Source of the DNA: CAYUQT01 sp964446835
GTDB taxonomy: Bacteria > Planctomycetota > Phycisphaerae > UBA1845 > JAFGLZ01
DNA length: 64,000 nucleotides
Direction: 5' to 3'
Assembly: GCA_964446835.1 (NCBI GenBank)
Contig: CAYUQT010000021.1
Coordinates: 1 to 64,000, forward strand
Shown here: piece after piece, positions 44,988 through 54,649 of the stretch
Layout: each line of letters begins with the position of its first letter
Numbering within the stretch: position 1 is the stretch's first letter
The notes under the pieces: model-generated
Databases searched by the model: none
Told to the model about the DNA's origin: nothing
What the model saw: the letters and a program-made list of their open reading frames with translations, nothing else
Position numbers and translations under genes: made by a program

Positions 44988-46589
44988 CTACCAGTATCGC
45001 CAGTACACATAGAACCAGATCGCCGCGTAGATCGAGTACCACAGAATCAGGCTCTTGTACCAGGGCGTGGGACCCTCAGACAGATTCGACAGGCTCGCCC
45101 GACTCCAGACGGTTGTGGCGATCTGGGCAGGCTGCGGAGGGGGCGTTGCCAAAGACACGATCGCTATGCCGATCATCGTGATCGCCTGGGCGATCGCACC
45201 GAGGTACAGCCAGTGCAATGTCACGCCAGCCTTGAACGCAATAGCCACGACAAGGCCCTGGATGACGATACCGCCGATCAACCCAAAGACGCCCCCAGCA
45301 TAGTTGGCCCGTCGCCAGAGCAACCCCATCAGGAACACCGAGATGAACGGCGTGGCGGTGAAGGTGACCAGCGTCTGGAAATACGTGAACATCCCGCCCA
45401 TCACGTCGACGAGTGGGGCCAGGAAGCAGGCCGCAAACAGGCTGACGACCGACGCGATCTTGCCGGCGCGAACGACGCTGGCCTCGTCGGCCTGCGGGCG
45501 AATCAGCTTCTTGTAGACGTCGAGGGCGAAGATGGTGGCCGTCGAGTTGACCAGTGCGCTCAGCGTCGACATCACCGCGGCCAGAAAGCCCGCAAGGACG
45601 ATCCCGCGAAGACCCCATTGCGGCGAGAGCTCCTTCAGCACAAAGGGGAACGTCTTATCGGCATTGTCCAGCGGTGGCGCCATCTTCATCACGTGGATCC
45701 AGTGGTAGACAATGAAGCCCAGGAAGCACGTCACCAGCGGGCGGATGAAGTTGATGAAGCCGGCGAAGATCGTACCCATGATGCCGTCCCAGATGGAACG
45801 TGCGCCCAGCACCCGTTGGATCATCACCTGGTTGGTGCCCTGGTAGAAGAGCATCAGGCCCATGGCCATGAAGATGAGCCCCAGGAACGGTGCCTTCGGA
45901 TCGCTCGGCGGACAGTAGAGGTGGAAGCGTTCCGGATGGGCCTGGATCATCGCCCCCCACCCGCCGGGTATCTTCGCCAGCGCGATGAAGAACAGCACCA
46001 CACCGCCGCCGATCAGCAGCAGGCACTGCATCAGGTTGGTCCACATCACCGATTCGAGCCCGCCCCGAACGGTGTAAAGACACACAATGGCCGTGGCGCC
46101 AAACAGAACAAAGTAGAAGTTCATCCCGCTGAGTTCGGAAAACGTCAGGCTGCCACCGTAGAGCACGGGCACCAGAAAGACGATGATGTAGGCGACCAGC
46201 ATGACCCACGAGTAGATGCTGCCGCACAACGGGCCGAAACGCCGCGTATAGTACTCGGGCACCGTCATGATCCGGCACTTCAGATAGACCGGAATGAAGA
46301 AGATCATCACCAGGGTATAGCCGGGCAGGCTCCACCACTCCCAGTTGCCGATGCCCATGCCATGGGTGTAGGCCGCCCCGACCGTGCCGACGATCTGCTC
46401 GCTCGACACGCTGGTGGCCACCAGGCTCGGACCGATCAGCCACCAGGGCAGCTTTCCCGAGGCGAGGAAGTACCCCAGCGTCGTGTTCTCCTGCTTGCGG
46501 GTGACATAGAGCCCCACCCACGAGACCAGCACCAGCGAAACGACGATGACGATGATGTCGTAAATGTTCAGCGAAAAGTTGTTTGGCAT
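44988..46589 (-). CDS. Sodium/solute symporter (SSS family)
   Basis: This 533-residue protein has about 13 membrane helices and SSS-family features: ASGKLPWWLIGPSLVATSVS near the N-terminus, GTNQVMIQRVLGA and FLAAVMSTLSALVNSTATIF in the middle. It couples sodium entry to uptake of a sugar, amino acid or similar solute; the substrate is not predictable. The start was chosen at 46589; 46595 is also possible, and neither has a good ribosome binding site. It lies just downstream of the DUF6067-like glycosidase on the same strand (69-base gap), suggesting uptake of products of that enzyme. Confidence 0.92.
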   Translation of the reverse strand: MPNNFSLNIYDIIVIVVSLVLVSWVGLYVTRKQENTTLGYFLASGKLPWWLIGPSLVATSVSSEQIVGTVGAAYTHGMGIGNWEWWSLPGYTLVMIFFIPVYLKCRIMTVPEYYTRRFGPLCGSIYSWVMLVAYIIVFLVPVLYGGSLTFSELSGMNFYFVLFGATAIVCLYTVRGGLESVMWTNLMQCLLLIGGGVVLFFIALAKIPGGWGAMIQAHPERFHLYCPPSDPKAPFLGLIFMAMGLMLFYQGTNQVMIQRVLGARSIWDGIMGTIFAGFINFIRPLVTCFLGFIVYHWIHVMKMAPPLDNADKTFPFVLKELSPQWGLRGIVLAGFLAAVMSTLSALVNSTATIFALDVYKKLIRPQADEASVVRAGKIASVVSLFAACFLAPLVDVMGGMFTYFQTLVTFTATPFISVFLMGLLWRRANYAGGVFGLIGGIVIQGLVVAIAFKAGVTLHWLYLGAIAQAITMIGIAIVSLATPPPQPAQIATTVWSRASLSNLSEGPTPWYKSLILWYSIYAAIWFYVYWRYW

Positions 46590-46658
46590 GTGCATCGGAC
46601 GGGCTTTTGACCCACCACTCACCAAAGATCCAGGACCTGTAGCGATCAATGATCCCTG

Positions 46659-49600
46659 CTACACTCCGCCGAAAACCCGGAACTCACCTATCGCAGAGGT
46701 CCCGACCGGATTCGGCGTCGCGTCGGCGTCCACCAGGGTACCGTCGGACCTCATCTTCCCCAACCGTACAGCGATCGGATCGCCGGCATACGACTCTCGC
46801 TGCATCGTCCGCACGACCCACCAGAGCTTGCCGTCGAGCGATACCTCCGCGAATACTTGGTCCGGCTCGAGCCGCAGCCGCAGCCATACGCTTTTGTTGG
46901 TGGCCGTCTCGGTGTCCACCAGCATCTGGATCTGACCATCGTCGATCCCGAGGCGTCCCTCCGTCGGCCGAACATTGAACCGCAGGAAGCGGTCCTTCCA
47001 CACAAGTCCCAGGCCGCTGCCCCACGTCATGCCCTGATCAGTGCCGGAATCGATGCGGCACTCGACCATCGTCACACCCTTGGGCAGGTCCCGTTCGACA
47101 AACACACAGTGGTGGGCGTTCGCCGTCAGCCTCAATTCGCCCTGCTGAACGTCCAGCCGGGTGCCAGGCTTGCTGGACAGCTTCGCTCTCCAGGGGGCTG
47201 CCAGCCGACCCTGCGGATCGACGGGAAACGGCCCCTCGGCCAGAACCCGTCGGTTCCCGCCAGCCGAAGCGTCGGCTCCTCGATAGGCCGGGGCATCATG
47301 CGTCTCGTGATCGACGATGAACAACCAGCCCCGACCGGGCATCACCGTCACGGCATCGTTCACGCCGAACAGCGTGGCCTCCTGGAAATCCTGGACCGCA
47401 GGTGCGAACAGGTGCGCCTTACCGGCGTTCAGACCAATAGCCCCGAAATCGATCGTGAGGCGAACCTTCACCGGAATTCGCGCCCAACTGGCCAACGAGA
47501 TCAGCGTCTTGTCCTTCTTGACGTATGCGGTGGCCAGCACCTCGGGATGATCCGTTCGGACCGGGCAATCCGGTTCCCAGTAGCCGATCATCCGCGACTC
47601 GCCGATCCCGAAGGCGTCCCAGAGCTTCCACATCTTGGCCGGCTCGGGCGACCACGGGATACGCGACGTCATGCCGTAGAGCATGCCGCGCCAGCGATTG
47701 CCGCCGTCCTGAAGCATATCGCCCATCAGCCCGAAGGGGATGCCCGTGATCTCGACCAACCAGTAGTCGGGCGGATCGTCGTAATTGAAGCTCTCGCCGA
47801 ACCACAGGCGATCGATGAACGGAAAGTACTCCATGTACTGGATCGCCGGATTCTGCGAAAACCCCGTGTTCGAGTGCAGGTCGATCATACAGCCCGGCCG
47901 GTTCCGATCCATGACTTTGCGCATGCGTTTGATGATCTGCCGGTCGTAGGTCACGTCGTCGAGATACAGGCCGTCGATCTGAATGTTCTTGACCAGCCAG
48001 CCGAGCCCCTCGATGTAATAGTTGTACCAGCGCGACGCACCGCTCGTGACAACCGACGCACACACCGATCCGTCCGGGAATGGCGAATACCACGAAGGCG
48101 TGTAGCCGGTCACCAGGTGCTCCTTCAGCCACGGGAATCCGCCGCCGCCGCCCGGGGCAAGCACCTCGTTGCCCAGGCTCCGCAGGGCCCAGAGTTCGGT
48201 CACATGATTCGTCAGCTCGCGAACGGTGTAGTAGATCTTGAGCTTCATGCCCTTCTCGTGGGCGGCCTTGACGTGCCCGGAGAGCTTGTCGTTGGCGATG
48301 AAGGGATAGTTGATGAACGGGTTGTACTCGTTGGCGTGGTGAACGTTGATGACGTTGCCGCCGGCCTTAGCAACCGTGTCGATCGGCGCCACGTCGTGAT
48401 AGTAGCGCGATCGGAAATGCGCCGCAGTGTCCAGCGGCTTGACCGGAGTCGCCAACAGAGCGAACTCGAAGGTGATCTCCTGACCCGCCAGTAATTGCCG
48501 CGGACCGCTGTAGGCCTTCACCAGCACCTGACTGTCACCCACCTCGGTGACCGTACAGCCGCCCTTGCCGCCGTTGTGCCACGTCGCCGGCGGGTCGAGC
48601 TGCTTGAGCGACCAGTACAGGTTCACCATCGGCCCGCAATAGCTCGCACCCCGCAGCTCACACATCAGGCCCGCATGCACGTTGCCCAGCCAGAAGCTGT
48701 CGTAGTATTTGGCTCCGCCCCACTTCCACGACCACTCCTTGGGACGGAAGCCACCCTTGCGGCCGATGCCCAGAATGTAACCAGCCACCTCCCGGCGATA
48801 CGGAACCTCCAGTCGGAGGTCATCCACAGCCATCGCCGTCGTCGGCTTGAGCGTCAGGCGATAGGTGATATGCCCGTCGAATTCCATGTGGGCCCGGCAG
48901 GCCAGCGACAGGCGATCGTCCGAGACCCGCGATTCCCACTCGATGGTTCCCGAGGCCTGCTTGACGAACTCCGGCTTCCCGCTGGGCAGCCGAACCTCGC
49001 CGTCGGACCCCTGGATCACAAACCGCATCGGCTCGGCCAGGATCTCGTCCCTTCCACTGGTGATGCTCTCGGGCAGGCCGGTCGGGCTCAGTCGCACCTT
49101 CCGGCCGAGGCACTGCACCGTCTGCCCCTCCACGGCCAGCGGGGTATACGGAGCGGTCACCTCATCGTCGATGCCAATGGTCGAATCGAGCCACGCCAGA
49201 CGCGAATGCCGCCACGGCTGGCCGTCGCCGCGATCTTCAAGAACCTCCGGTCGCACCTCCAGGCGGATCGTCACGGGAATCGGCTCGGTCTCTTTGGCCC
49301 TCAGGACCAGACGACCCGTGTAAGGACCCGCGGCAGCGTCTTTGGCTATGTCGATGCCGAACCAGAGCGCCTGGACCTTGCCCTGAGCGACGTGGACGGC
49401 CTTCTTGAACGGACGGCCCTCCCAATCGATGCCGCCGAGGTTGATGCACCGCAGGGCCTTGGCCGGAATAACCGCCGGTTGGTTCGCATGCCGCAGGTCT
49501 TCGAAGTCGATCGCTAGGTCGTGCAGCTCCTGCCGCGGGGCGTACACGCCGATCTGAAAAGCGTAAAACTCATTTCGCTGCGCCTGTCCGGAGAACTCGG

Positions 49601-50264
49601 CCGCCGGACCGTTCTCGATCCAACGCAGCGGCAGATCATCCGTCATGCGAATCGGGCGCACGCGGTCTTCCGGAAAGAGCAAACAGGGACGATCCGGGAA
49701 GCGGGCGACAAACGCCTTCAGCTCATCGGCCGTGGCCACAACCTCCATCGGATCGAACCGCTCGAATTCGGCGCGGGCCTGAAGCTCAACGACCTTCGCC
49801 TGCGGCAGGCTTCGCCAGGCTCCCTTACTCAAAGACTCCGGCGCCAGGCTGTTCTGCTGAACCCAGGCCGCATCGGCGGTGTTCTCCGGCTGAACGTAAT
49901 CGAACCGATAGCCCCCATAGGCCGGGTCGGGAATGTAGGGCAGGTAGTAGATGTAGTAATCGCCCGGTGCGGTGGCCGGAGCAAACAGGACATCTCCGGC
50001 CTCTCGGTTGATCTGGGCTCGCACAACGTTCCGGATACGCTTCCCCGTCGCCGCGTCGAGTACCACAATGTTCTTGCCGGCCGCGTTGTGATCGCGACGT
50101 CGCCACGGAATGTGAACCCAAACCACAGGGGCACCCTTCTCAACGCGAACGATCGCCCGATGGTGGCCCAAACCGGCGTCCCAGAGTTGCGTCGCCACAC
50201 TGTACGGAACCTTCTCCGAAGTCGCTCCCACGCTCAACCATGCGCAGGTCATGGCCCATATCAT
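46659..50264 (-). CDS. Secreted DUF6067/GH123-like glycosidase with C-terminal sandwich domain
   Basis: This 1201-residue protein has a short signal-like N-terminus (MIWAMTCAWLSVGATS), an N-terminal beta-rich region, a sugar-binding region and a TIM-barrel-like core at about residues 640-930 (GGNVINVHHANEYNPF, IQIDGLYLDDVTYDRQI, MEYFPFIDRLWFGESF, GIPFGLMGDMLQ). The combination fits the DUF6067/GH123-related family. A C-terminal concanavalin-like sandwich (about 1040-1201) follows. Asp/Glu in LYLDDVTYD and WFGESF are candidate active-site residues. The start at 50264 was chosen for GGAGG upstream; a longer frame adds unlikely sequence. Confidence 0.85.
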   Translation of the reverse strand: MIWAMTCAWLSVGATSEKVPYSVATQLWDAGLGHHRAIVRVEKGAPVVWVHIPWRRRDHNAAGKNIVVLDAATGKRIRNVVRAQINREAGDVLFAPATAPGDYYIYYLPYIPDPAYGGYRFDYVQPENTADAAWVQQNSLAPESLSKGAWRSLPQAKVVELQARAEFERFDPMEVVATADELKAFVARFPDRPCLLFPEDRVRPIRMTDDLPLRWIENGPAAEFSGQAQRNEFYAFQIGVYAPRQELHDLAIDFEDLRHANQPAVIPAKALRCINLGGIDWEGRPFKKAVHVAQGKVQALWFGIDIAKDAAAGPYTGRLVLRAKETEPIPVTIRLEVRPEVLEDRGDGQPWRHSRLAWLDSTIGIDDEVTAPYTPLAVEGQTVQCLGRKVRLSPTGLPESITSGRDEILAEPMRFVIQGSDGEVRLPSGKPEFVKQASGTIEWESRVSDDRLSLACRAHMEFDGHITYRLTLKPTTAMAVDDLRLEVPYRREVAGYILGIGRKGGFRPKEWSWKWGGAKYYDSFWLGNVHAGLMCELRGASYCGPMVNLYWSLKQLDPPATWHNGGKGGCTVTEVGDSQVLVKAYSGPRQLLAGQEITFEFALLATPVKPLDTAAHFRSRYYHDVAPIDTVAKAGGNVINVHHANEYNPFINYPFIANDKLSGHVKAAHEKGMKLKIYYTVRELTNHVTELWALRSLGNEVLAPGGGGGFPWLKEHLVTGYTPSWYSPFPDGSVCASVVTSGASRWYNYYIEGLGWLVKNIQIDGLYLDDVTYDRQIIKRMRKVMDRNRPGCMIDLHSNTGFSQNPAIQYMEYFPFIDRLWFGESFNYDDPPDYWLVEITGIPFGLMGDMLQDGGNRWRGMLYGMTSRIPWSPEPAKMWKLWDAFGIGESRMIGYWEPDCPVRTDHPEVLATAYVKKDKTLISLASWARIPVKVRLTIDFGAIGLNAGKAHLFAPAVQDFQEATLFGVNDAVTVMPGRGWLFIVDHETHDAPAYRGADASAGGNRRVLAEGPFPVDPQGRLAAPWRAKLSSKPGTRLDVQQGELRLTANAHHCVFVERDLPKGVTMVECRIDSGTDQGMTWGSGLGLVWKDRFLRFNVRPTEGRLGIDDGQIQMLVDTETATNKSVWLRLRLEPDQVFAEVSLDGKLWWVVRTMQRESYAGDPIAVRLGKMRSDGTLVDADATPNPVGTSAIGEFRVFGGV

Positions 50265-50529
50265 GGTGATGAACCTCCAATAGGTGCCCCTGGATACCTC
50301 CGCGGAAGACGATCGATCTCCGGATGCGACGTCCCGTCCGGCCGGAACGCCCCCGTGGCACACGGCCTCTCGAGAGGTCATCCATATCGAAACGTGATGC
50401 AGAGTGTGACGGAGGGCGGCTGTCCGTGCAACTCTTGAAACGGTGCCGGGGAGCACAGGCCGATTCGCCAACGGCCCGAACCGCGATGAACCGCCGCGCG
50501 CCCCCCGGAAGACGAGCGGCCGGAGATCG

Positions 50530-51291
50530 TCACTCCGATCGAACCCGCTTGCCGACAGCGGCCAGATAGACGGCAAACTCCTCGCGCCCGTCGACGTCGA
50601 GCAGGCGGCATACAAGCTCGTCGTCGAAGGCGGCAATCGCACAACACGACAGCCCCATCGCTTCGCACGCCAGATACAGATTCTGGCAGACATGCCCGGC
50701 ATCCAGATAGATGTAGCGATAGGCCCGCTGCTGGTACTTCCAGCGGGCGCGGTCGATGACGGCGGTCCAGGCGAAGGTCACGGCACAGGAGGCAACGGTC
50801 CGCTGTTCCAGACAGGCGTCGGAAGCCTGTTCGCCGATGACGGACTCCTGCCGCAACTGAACGAGCTGATGTTCCACCGGCAGGTAGCGATACAGCCCTC
50901 GATCGAGCGACGCGACGTTGTTGACGATCAGGTAGGTCTCCAGCGGGTGGCGTGCCCCCGCCGACGGCACGGTCCGCAGCGTGTGATCGCCGGCAGCCTG
51001 AACCACCCCCTGCGTCACCCACAAAAGCGTGGCCAGTTCCTCCAGCGACAGGTCGACTCGTGAGAAGCTTCGCCGCGATCGGCGCGATTCGATCAGTCGC
51101 CAGAGCCAGGCCGCCTGTTCATCCCCGGCGTTCTCGCGCGGCAGGTCGATCGGCTGGGCATCCGGCGGGAAGGCCTTCTCCACCGGCGGCGCCGGCCGCC
51201 CCAAGACCATATCGCTGGGCACGGTGAAGTACTTGTACTTGGTGTATTCCTGAAAGACATCGCCGATCTTGATGGGGTCTGAACCGGGCAT
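50530..51291 (-). CDS. SagB/ThcOx-type nitroreductase-family oxidoreductase
   Basis: This 253-residue protein is a SagB-type flavin oxidoreductase. Family features are RRSRRSFSRVDLSLEELATL, LLWVTQGV, the characteristic PSAGARHPLETYLIV, and YIYLDAGHVCQNLYLA. SagB proteins oxidise azolines in thiazole/oxazole peptide synthesis, but stand-alone copies act elsewhere. No precursor peptide or cyclodehydratase gene is near. The start at 51291 follows GGAGGAAGG. Confidence 0.9.
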   Translation of the reverse strand: MPGSDPIKIGDVFQEYTKYKYFTVPSDMVLGRPAPPVEKAFPPDAQPIDLPRENAGDEQAAWLWRLIESRRSRRSFSRVDLSLEELATLLWVTQGVVQAAGDHTLRTVPSAGARHPLETYLIVNNVASLDRGLYRYLPVEHQLVQLRQESVIGEQASDACLEQRTVASCAVTFAWTAVIDRARWKYQQRAYRYIYLDAGHVCQNLYLACEAMGLSCCAIAAFDDELVCRLLDVDGREEFAVYLAAVGKRVRSE

Positions 51292-51350
51292 GGCCTTCCT
51301 CCGGGGTTGGAGCCCTCACAACGGGCAAATGCCAGGATACCCGAACGGCA

Positions 51351-52445
51351 CTACTTTGGGGAGCGAAGCCTCTTCAGTCCGGCCCGAAGGCAGTCGATCG
51401 CCCCGGCGCTTTCGGCCGACAGCAAAGCCCTGTCCTGCCCCAGCAGACCCGCGGCGATCTGGTCCGACGACGTCCATGTCGTGAAGAGGTGCCCGATCAT
51501 CCGTTCCGTCGATTGCCGTAGCGAACAATCGATCAGCGCCTCGGTCGCCTTGACCGTCCGCCAGCCCGCCGGCCAGACCCGAAATCCCTTCTCCTGAAAG
51601 TACCGAACGGAGGGATAGTCTTTCAACAGGGTGTAATGCCAGTCGCAGATGATGATGTCCTTGGGAATCCGGTCGATCGCCGGCGCCGTTCGGTTGGCGC
51701 TCGATTCCCAGGGCCCATAGACCATCGTTCTGCCGTCGATCAGCCGATCGCCCCACATGAGCACAGTTTGACGGCGCCGACCGGCGAGGTGAGCGTGAAG
51801 GTCGCCGACGGCGCGAGCGAAGAGTTCGGCGGGGTCTCTTCCCCCGCATCGAGGGCATTGCTCGCTTCCGATGAGGAATACCTCGTCCATGCCGACATGA
51901 AAGGCTGAACTGCCGAACGCATCGATCAGTTCGTCGAGCATGGGCAGGACGACCTCGTTGATCTTCGGGTGCAGAGGACACCAGCTTCGGCAGTAGATGC
52001 CGGTGTTGTCCTTCGGGACTCTGGGGGTCTCATCGAGTTCCGGGTATCGGGTCAGCAATGAGAAGGTGCGTTTCGACCACGACTGATGCCCGAGACAGTT
52101 GAACTGGGGGATCAGCAGAATCCCTTTCGATCGGCACAGGTCCGCCAACTCGCGCGCTTGGCCCCTGGTCAGGCCCCCCGGTTCGCTCAGTTCGGGGTGC
52201 GACGTGTATGGAAACTGGTAGTTGACCTCCAGAACGATGACGTTGACGCCCATCGGAGCCAGATGATCGCTGACGGCCCTTTTCACCTTCGCCAGTCCGC
52301 CGGTCGATGGCGCGAACATGTGAAGGCCATACCAGGGTGGCTTGGGTAATACCAGCGGTGCAGATGAGGAATCCACGGTCGAGGCCGCAATTCTCATCCA
52401 CCCGGCAATCAGCAGACCGATGAGAAAAGGCCTTGACACATTCAT
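51351..52445 (-). CDS. GH20-like beta-N-acetylhexosaminidase-type protein
   Basis: This 364-residue protein has a signal-like N-terminus (PFLIGLLIAGWMRIAAS) and a single TIM-barrel domain resembling GH20 enzymes. The Asp-Glu pair of GH20 appears at 187-188 in HVGMDEVF, and GILLIPQFNCLGHQSW and VLMWGDRLI fit neighbouring barrel strands. The family removes terminal N-acetylhexosamine using the substrate acetamido group. The start has no clear ribosome binding site, but it lies 19 bases after the lipoprotein gene, so coupled translation is likely. Confidence 0.82.
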   Translation of the reverse strand: MNVSRPFLIGLLIAGWMRIAASTVDSSSAPLVLPKPPWYGLHMFAPSTGGLAKVKRAVSDHLAPMGVNVIVLEVNYQFPYTSHPELSEPGGLTRGQARELADLCRSKGILLIPQFNCLGHQSWSKRTFSLLTRYPELDETPRVPKDNTGIYCRSWCPLHPKINEVVLPMLDELIDAFGSSAFHVGMDEVFLIGSEQCPRCGGRDPAELFARAVGDLHAHLAGRRRQTVLMWGDRLIDGRTMVYGPWESSANRTAPAIDRIPKDIIICDWHYTLLKDYPSVRYFQEKGFRVWPAGWRTVKATEALIDCSLRQSTERMIGHLFTTWTSSDQIAAGLLGQDRALLSAESAGAIDCLRAGLKRLRSPK

Positions 52446-52464
52446 GATTTGAACGGCATTGAAG

Positions 52465-53115
52465 CTATCGCGTCGGCAGCGATTCTTCCTCTTGCTGCAG
52501 GAGATCCCACGAGGCGTTCTCGCCGACAGGACCCACTTCCTCAACCTCCACGCGAGACCGCATGACGTAGGGGAACGTCTCTTCTGTCGAAGTGCCGCTC
52601 TTGGCAAACGCGGGACTGACCGGACGACTGGCCGGGCCCTTGCCGACCGGTCGCGCATCGTGATTCCGACCCAGGATCTGGTTGCTCAAGACACCGTCGC
52701 TGACCATGGGCGTCCCCGGCGGGGTCACCACCATGCTGGCCGGCAACCCGACGAGGTTGACCAGGATTCGCCCCGCAGAGTAGGGGATCGCAAAGTAGTC
52801 TTCCCAGGTCCAGGCGAACTTCCCGTCGTCGCTGCCCTTGTCCTCAAAGGGGTCTTCAAACCAGAGCGGCCAGTGAACCACCTCACCCGACTCGCCCACG
52901 ACTTCCTGCGGACTGCCCTCGATGCGGCGGACAGGTGAAGGAGCCGCGGTGGCGGCGCGGGCCTCACGTTCGCTCTGGGTCATCATGTCCTCGCGCGGAA
53001 CCCGTTCATCGGCGAACATGTTGATCGCGTATTGCGAACACCCCACGGTGACAAGCACAAGCATGCACGCCGATGCGGCAAGCCGGCTACTGTTGATCAG
53101 CCGTTTCGATGGCAT
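52465..53115 (-). CDS. Small lipoprotein overlapping the guaB end
   Basis: This 216-residue protein has a lipoprotein signal (LAASACMLVLVTVGCSQ), with lipidation expected at the Cys in VGCSQ. The mature part is acidic and Pro-rich with a WEDYFAIPYSAGRILVNLVG stretch; no family was recognised. It starts inside the end of guaB (29-base overlap), with AAGGAAT upstream, so both are translated from one message. The gene next downstream is the GH20-like enzyme, 19 bases away. Confidence 0.78.
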   Translation of the reverse strand: MPSKRLINSSRLAASACMLVLVTVGCSQYAINMFADERVPREDMMTQSEREARAATAAPSPVRRIEGSPQEVVGESGEVVHWPLWFEDPFEDKGSDDGKFAWTWEDYFAIPYSAGRILVNLVGLPASMVVTPPGTPMVSDGVLSNQILGRNHDARPVGKGPASRPVSPAFAKSGTSTEETFPYVMRSRVEVEEVGPVGENASWDLLQQEEESLPTR

Positions 53116-54589
53116 AGTTCGGTGATTCCTTGGTAATGGCGATATCGTGCGGATGAGACTCGGCCATGCCGGCCCCCGAAATACGCACGAAGCGCCCGAT
53201 CTTGCGAAGCTCTTCGATGTTGCCGGCACCACAAAGGCCCATGCCGGCACGCAACCCACCAACGAGCTGGTACACCAATTCACTGAGAGACCCGCGATAC
53301 GGCACACGCCCCTCAACCCCTTCGGGCACGAGTTTGGCGGGCTTGCCGGTCTGCTCGGCCTGTTCGTAACGATCGGCCGCCCCCGGCCCGCCGATCATCG
53401 CACCGAGAGACCCCATACCGCGGTATTCCTTAAAGCGCCGTCCCCGCCAGAGCACCAGTTCGCCCGGCGATTCGTCGAGTCCGGCAAAGAGCGACCCCAA
53501 CATGACACAGTGAGCGCCGGAAGCGATCGCCTTCGTAATGTCACCCGAATACCGAATCCCACCGTCGGCAATAACGGGCACGCCCGCAGCAGCAGCAGCA
53601 GCCGACGTCTCCATGACGGCGGTAACCTGCGGAACGCCCACGCCGGTGACCACGCGGGTGGTACAGATCGAGCCCGGCCCGATGCCCACGCGGAGACCGT
53701 CGGCTCCGGCCTCGATCAAATCCATCGCCGCCTCACGCGTCGCGATATTGCCGGCAATGATGTCGATCTGCCGGCGGCGGCGGATCTCCCGAATGGTCTC
53801 GATGACGTTCAGGCTGTGCCCGTGGGCAGTATCGATGACGATAACATCAACCCCGCCGTTGATCAGTTGCTCGATCCGATCGTAATCGTGGACGCCGACC
53901 GCCGCCCCGACCCGCAACCGCCCACGCTGATCCTTGCAGCTATCCGGGTATTCGCGGCTCCGCTCGATGTCACGCATCGTGATCAGACCGGTCAGCCGAT
54001 AGTCGTTGTCCACGAGAAGCAGCTTCTCGACCTTGGCCTTGTTCAGCAGAACCTCGGCCTGATCCAGCGTCGTATCCGGCGGGGCGGTGATCAGCGGCTT
54101 GCGCGTCATGACCTCCTCGATCCGCTTGTCTTGCGTCTCCAGGAACTTCAAGTCGCGCCGCGTCAGAATCCCCACCAGCTTGCCGCCGTCGACGGTGATC
54201 GGCACGCCCGAGATATTGTGCAACGTCATGATCTCGCGCGCCCGCGTCACCCTGTCGCTGGGACGCAAGGTCACCGGATCGTTGATCACCCCGCTCTCGG
54301 ACCGCTTAACCTTATGGACCTCACGGGCCTGGGCATCCGGCGGCATGTTCCGATGAATGATGCCGATACCGCCCTCCTGCGCCAGGGCAATCGCCAGCGA
54401 AGACTCCGTGACCGTATCCATCGGTGCCGAGAGCAGCGGTATGTTGATCGAGATGTTCCGCGTCAGGCGGGTGTGAACATCCACATCGCGGGGGACAACG
54501 TCCGAGCGACCGGGCAACAGCAGCACGTCATCGAACGTGATCGCTTCCCCGATAATCTTGCTATGAGAGTTCAAACCCGAGCAGGTCAT
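53087..54589 (-). CDS. guaB: IMP dehydrogenase
   Basis: This 500-residue protein is inosine-5'-monophosphate dehydrogenase, which oxidises IMP to XMP with NAD in guanine nucleotide synthesis. It is full length: TFDDVLLLPG at the start, a CBS-domain pair in the middle (residues about 95-210; NISGVPITVDGGKLVGILTR), the catalytic loop GIGPGSICTTRVVTGVG with its Cys, the flap region (RRFKEYRGMGS) and GVEGRVPYRG. The start at 54589 is set 11 bases after GGAGG. A strong promoter lies just upstream. The downstream lipoprotein gene overlaps its end. Confidence 0.97.
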   Translation of the reverse strand: MTCSGLNSHSKIIGEAITFDDVLLLPGRSDVVPRDVDVHTRLTRNISINIPLLSAPMDTVTESSLAIALAQEGGIGIIHRNMPPDAQAREVHKVKRSESGVINDPVTLRPSDRVTRAREIMTLHNISGVPITVDGGKLVGILTRRDLKFLETQDKRIEEVMTRKPLITAPPDTTLDQAEVLLNKAKVEKLLLVDNDYRLTGLITMRDIERSREYPDSCKDQRGRLRVGAAVGVHDYDRIEQLINGGVDVIVIDTAHGHSLNVIETIREIRRRRQIDIIAGNIATREAAMDLIEAGADGLRVGIGPGSICTTRVVTGVGVPQVTAVMETSAAAAAAGVPVIADGGIRYSGDITKAIASGAHCVMLGSLFAGLDESPGELVLWRGRRFKEYRGMGSLGAMIGGPGAADRYEQAEQTGKPAKLVPEGVEGRVPYRGSLSELVYQLVGGLRAGMGLCGAGNIEELRKIGRFVRISGAGMAESHPHDIAITKESPNYAIETADQQ

Positions 54590-54621
54590 CCCAACAGAAC
54601 CTCCGTCTACTGAGGCGCTAA

Positions 54622-54649
54622 AGTATAGGGTATCCTCAGGAAGCGTCAA
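54622..54649 (-). promoter_or_regulatory. σ70 promoter of guaB
   Basis: On the minus strand TTGACG (54644-54649), a 16-base spacer and TATACT (54622-54627) lie 33 bases before the guaB start. This is the same spacing and -10 sequence as the toxin-antitoxin promoter, supporting both calls. Confidence 0.75.

Noticed and set aside
45213..46610. 465-codon open frame on the plus strand
   Set aside because: Antisense to the symporter and extremely rich in His, Asp and Gln, as expected for the complement of a membrane protein gene.
46857..48494. 545-codon open frame on the plus strand
   Set aside because: Antisense to the DUF6067-like glycosidase; composition is not protein-like.
53147..54613. 488-codon open frame on the plus strand
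   Set aside because: Exactly antisense to guaB, which is certain. The translation is Arg/Asp-rich and shows no fold.
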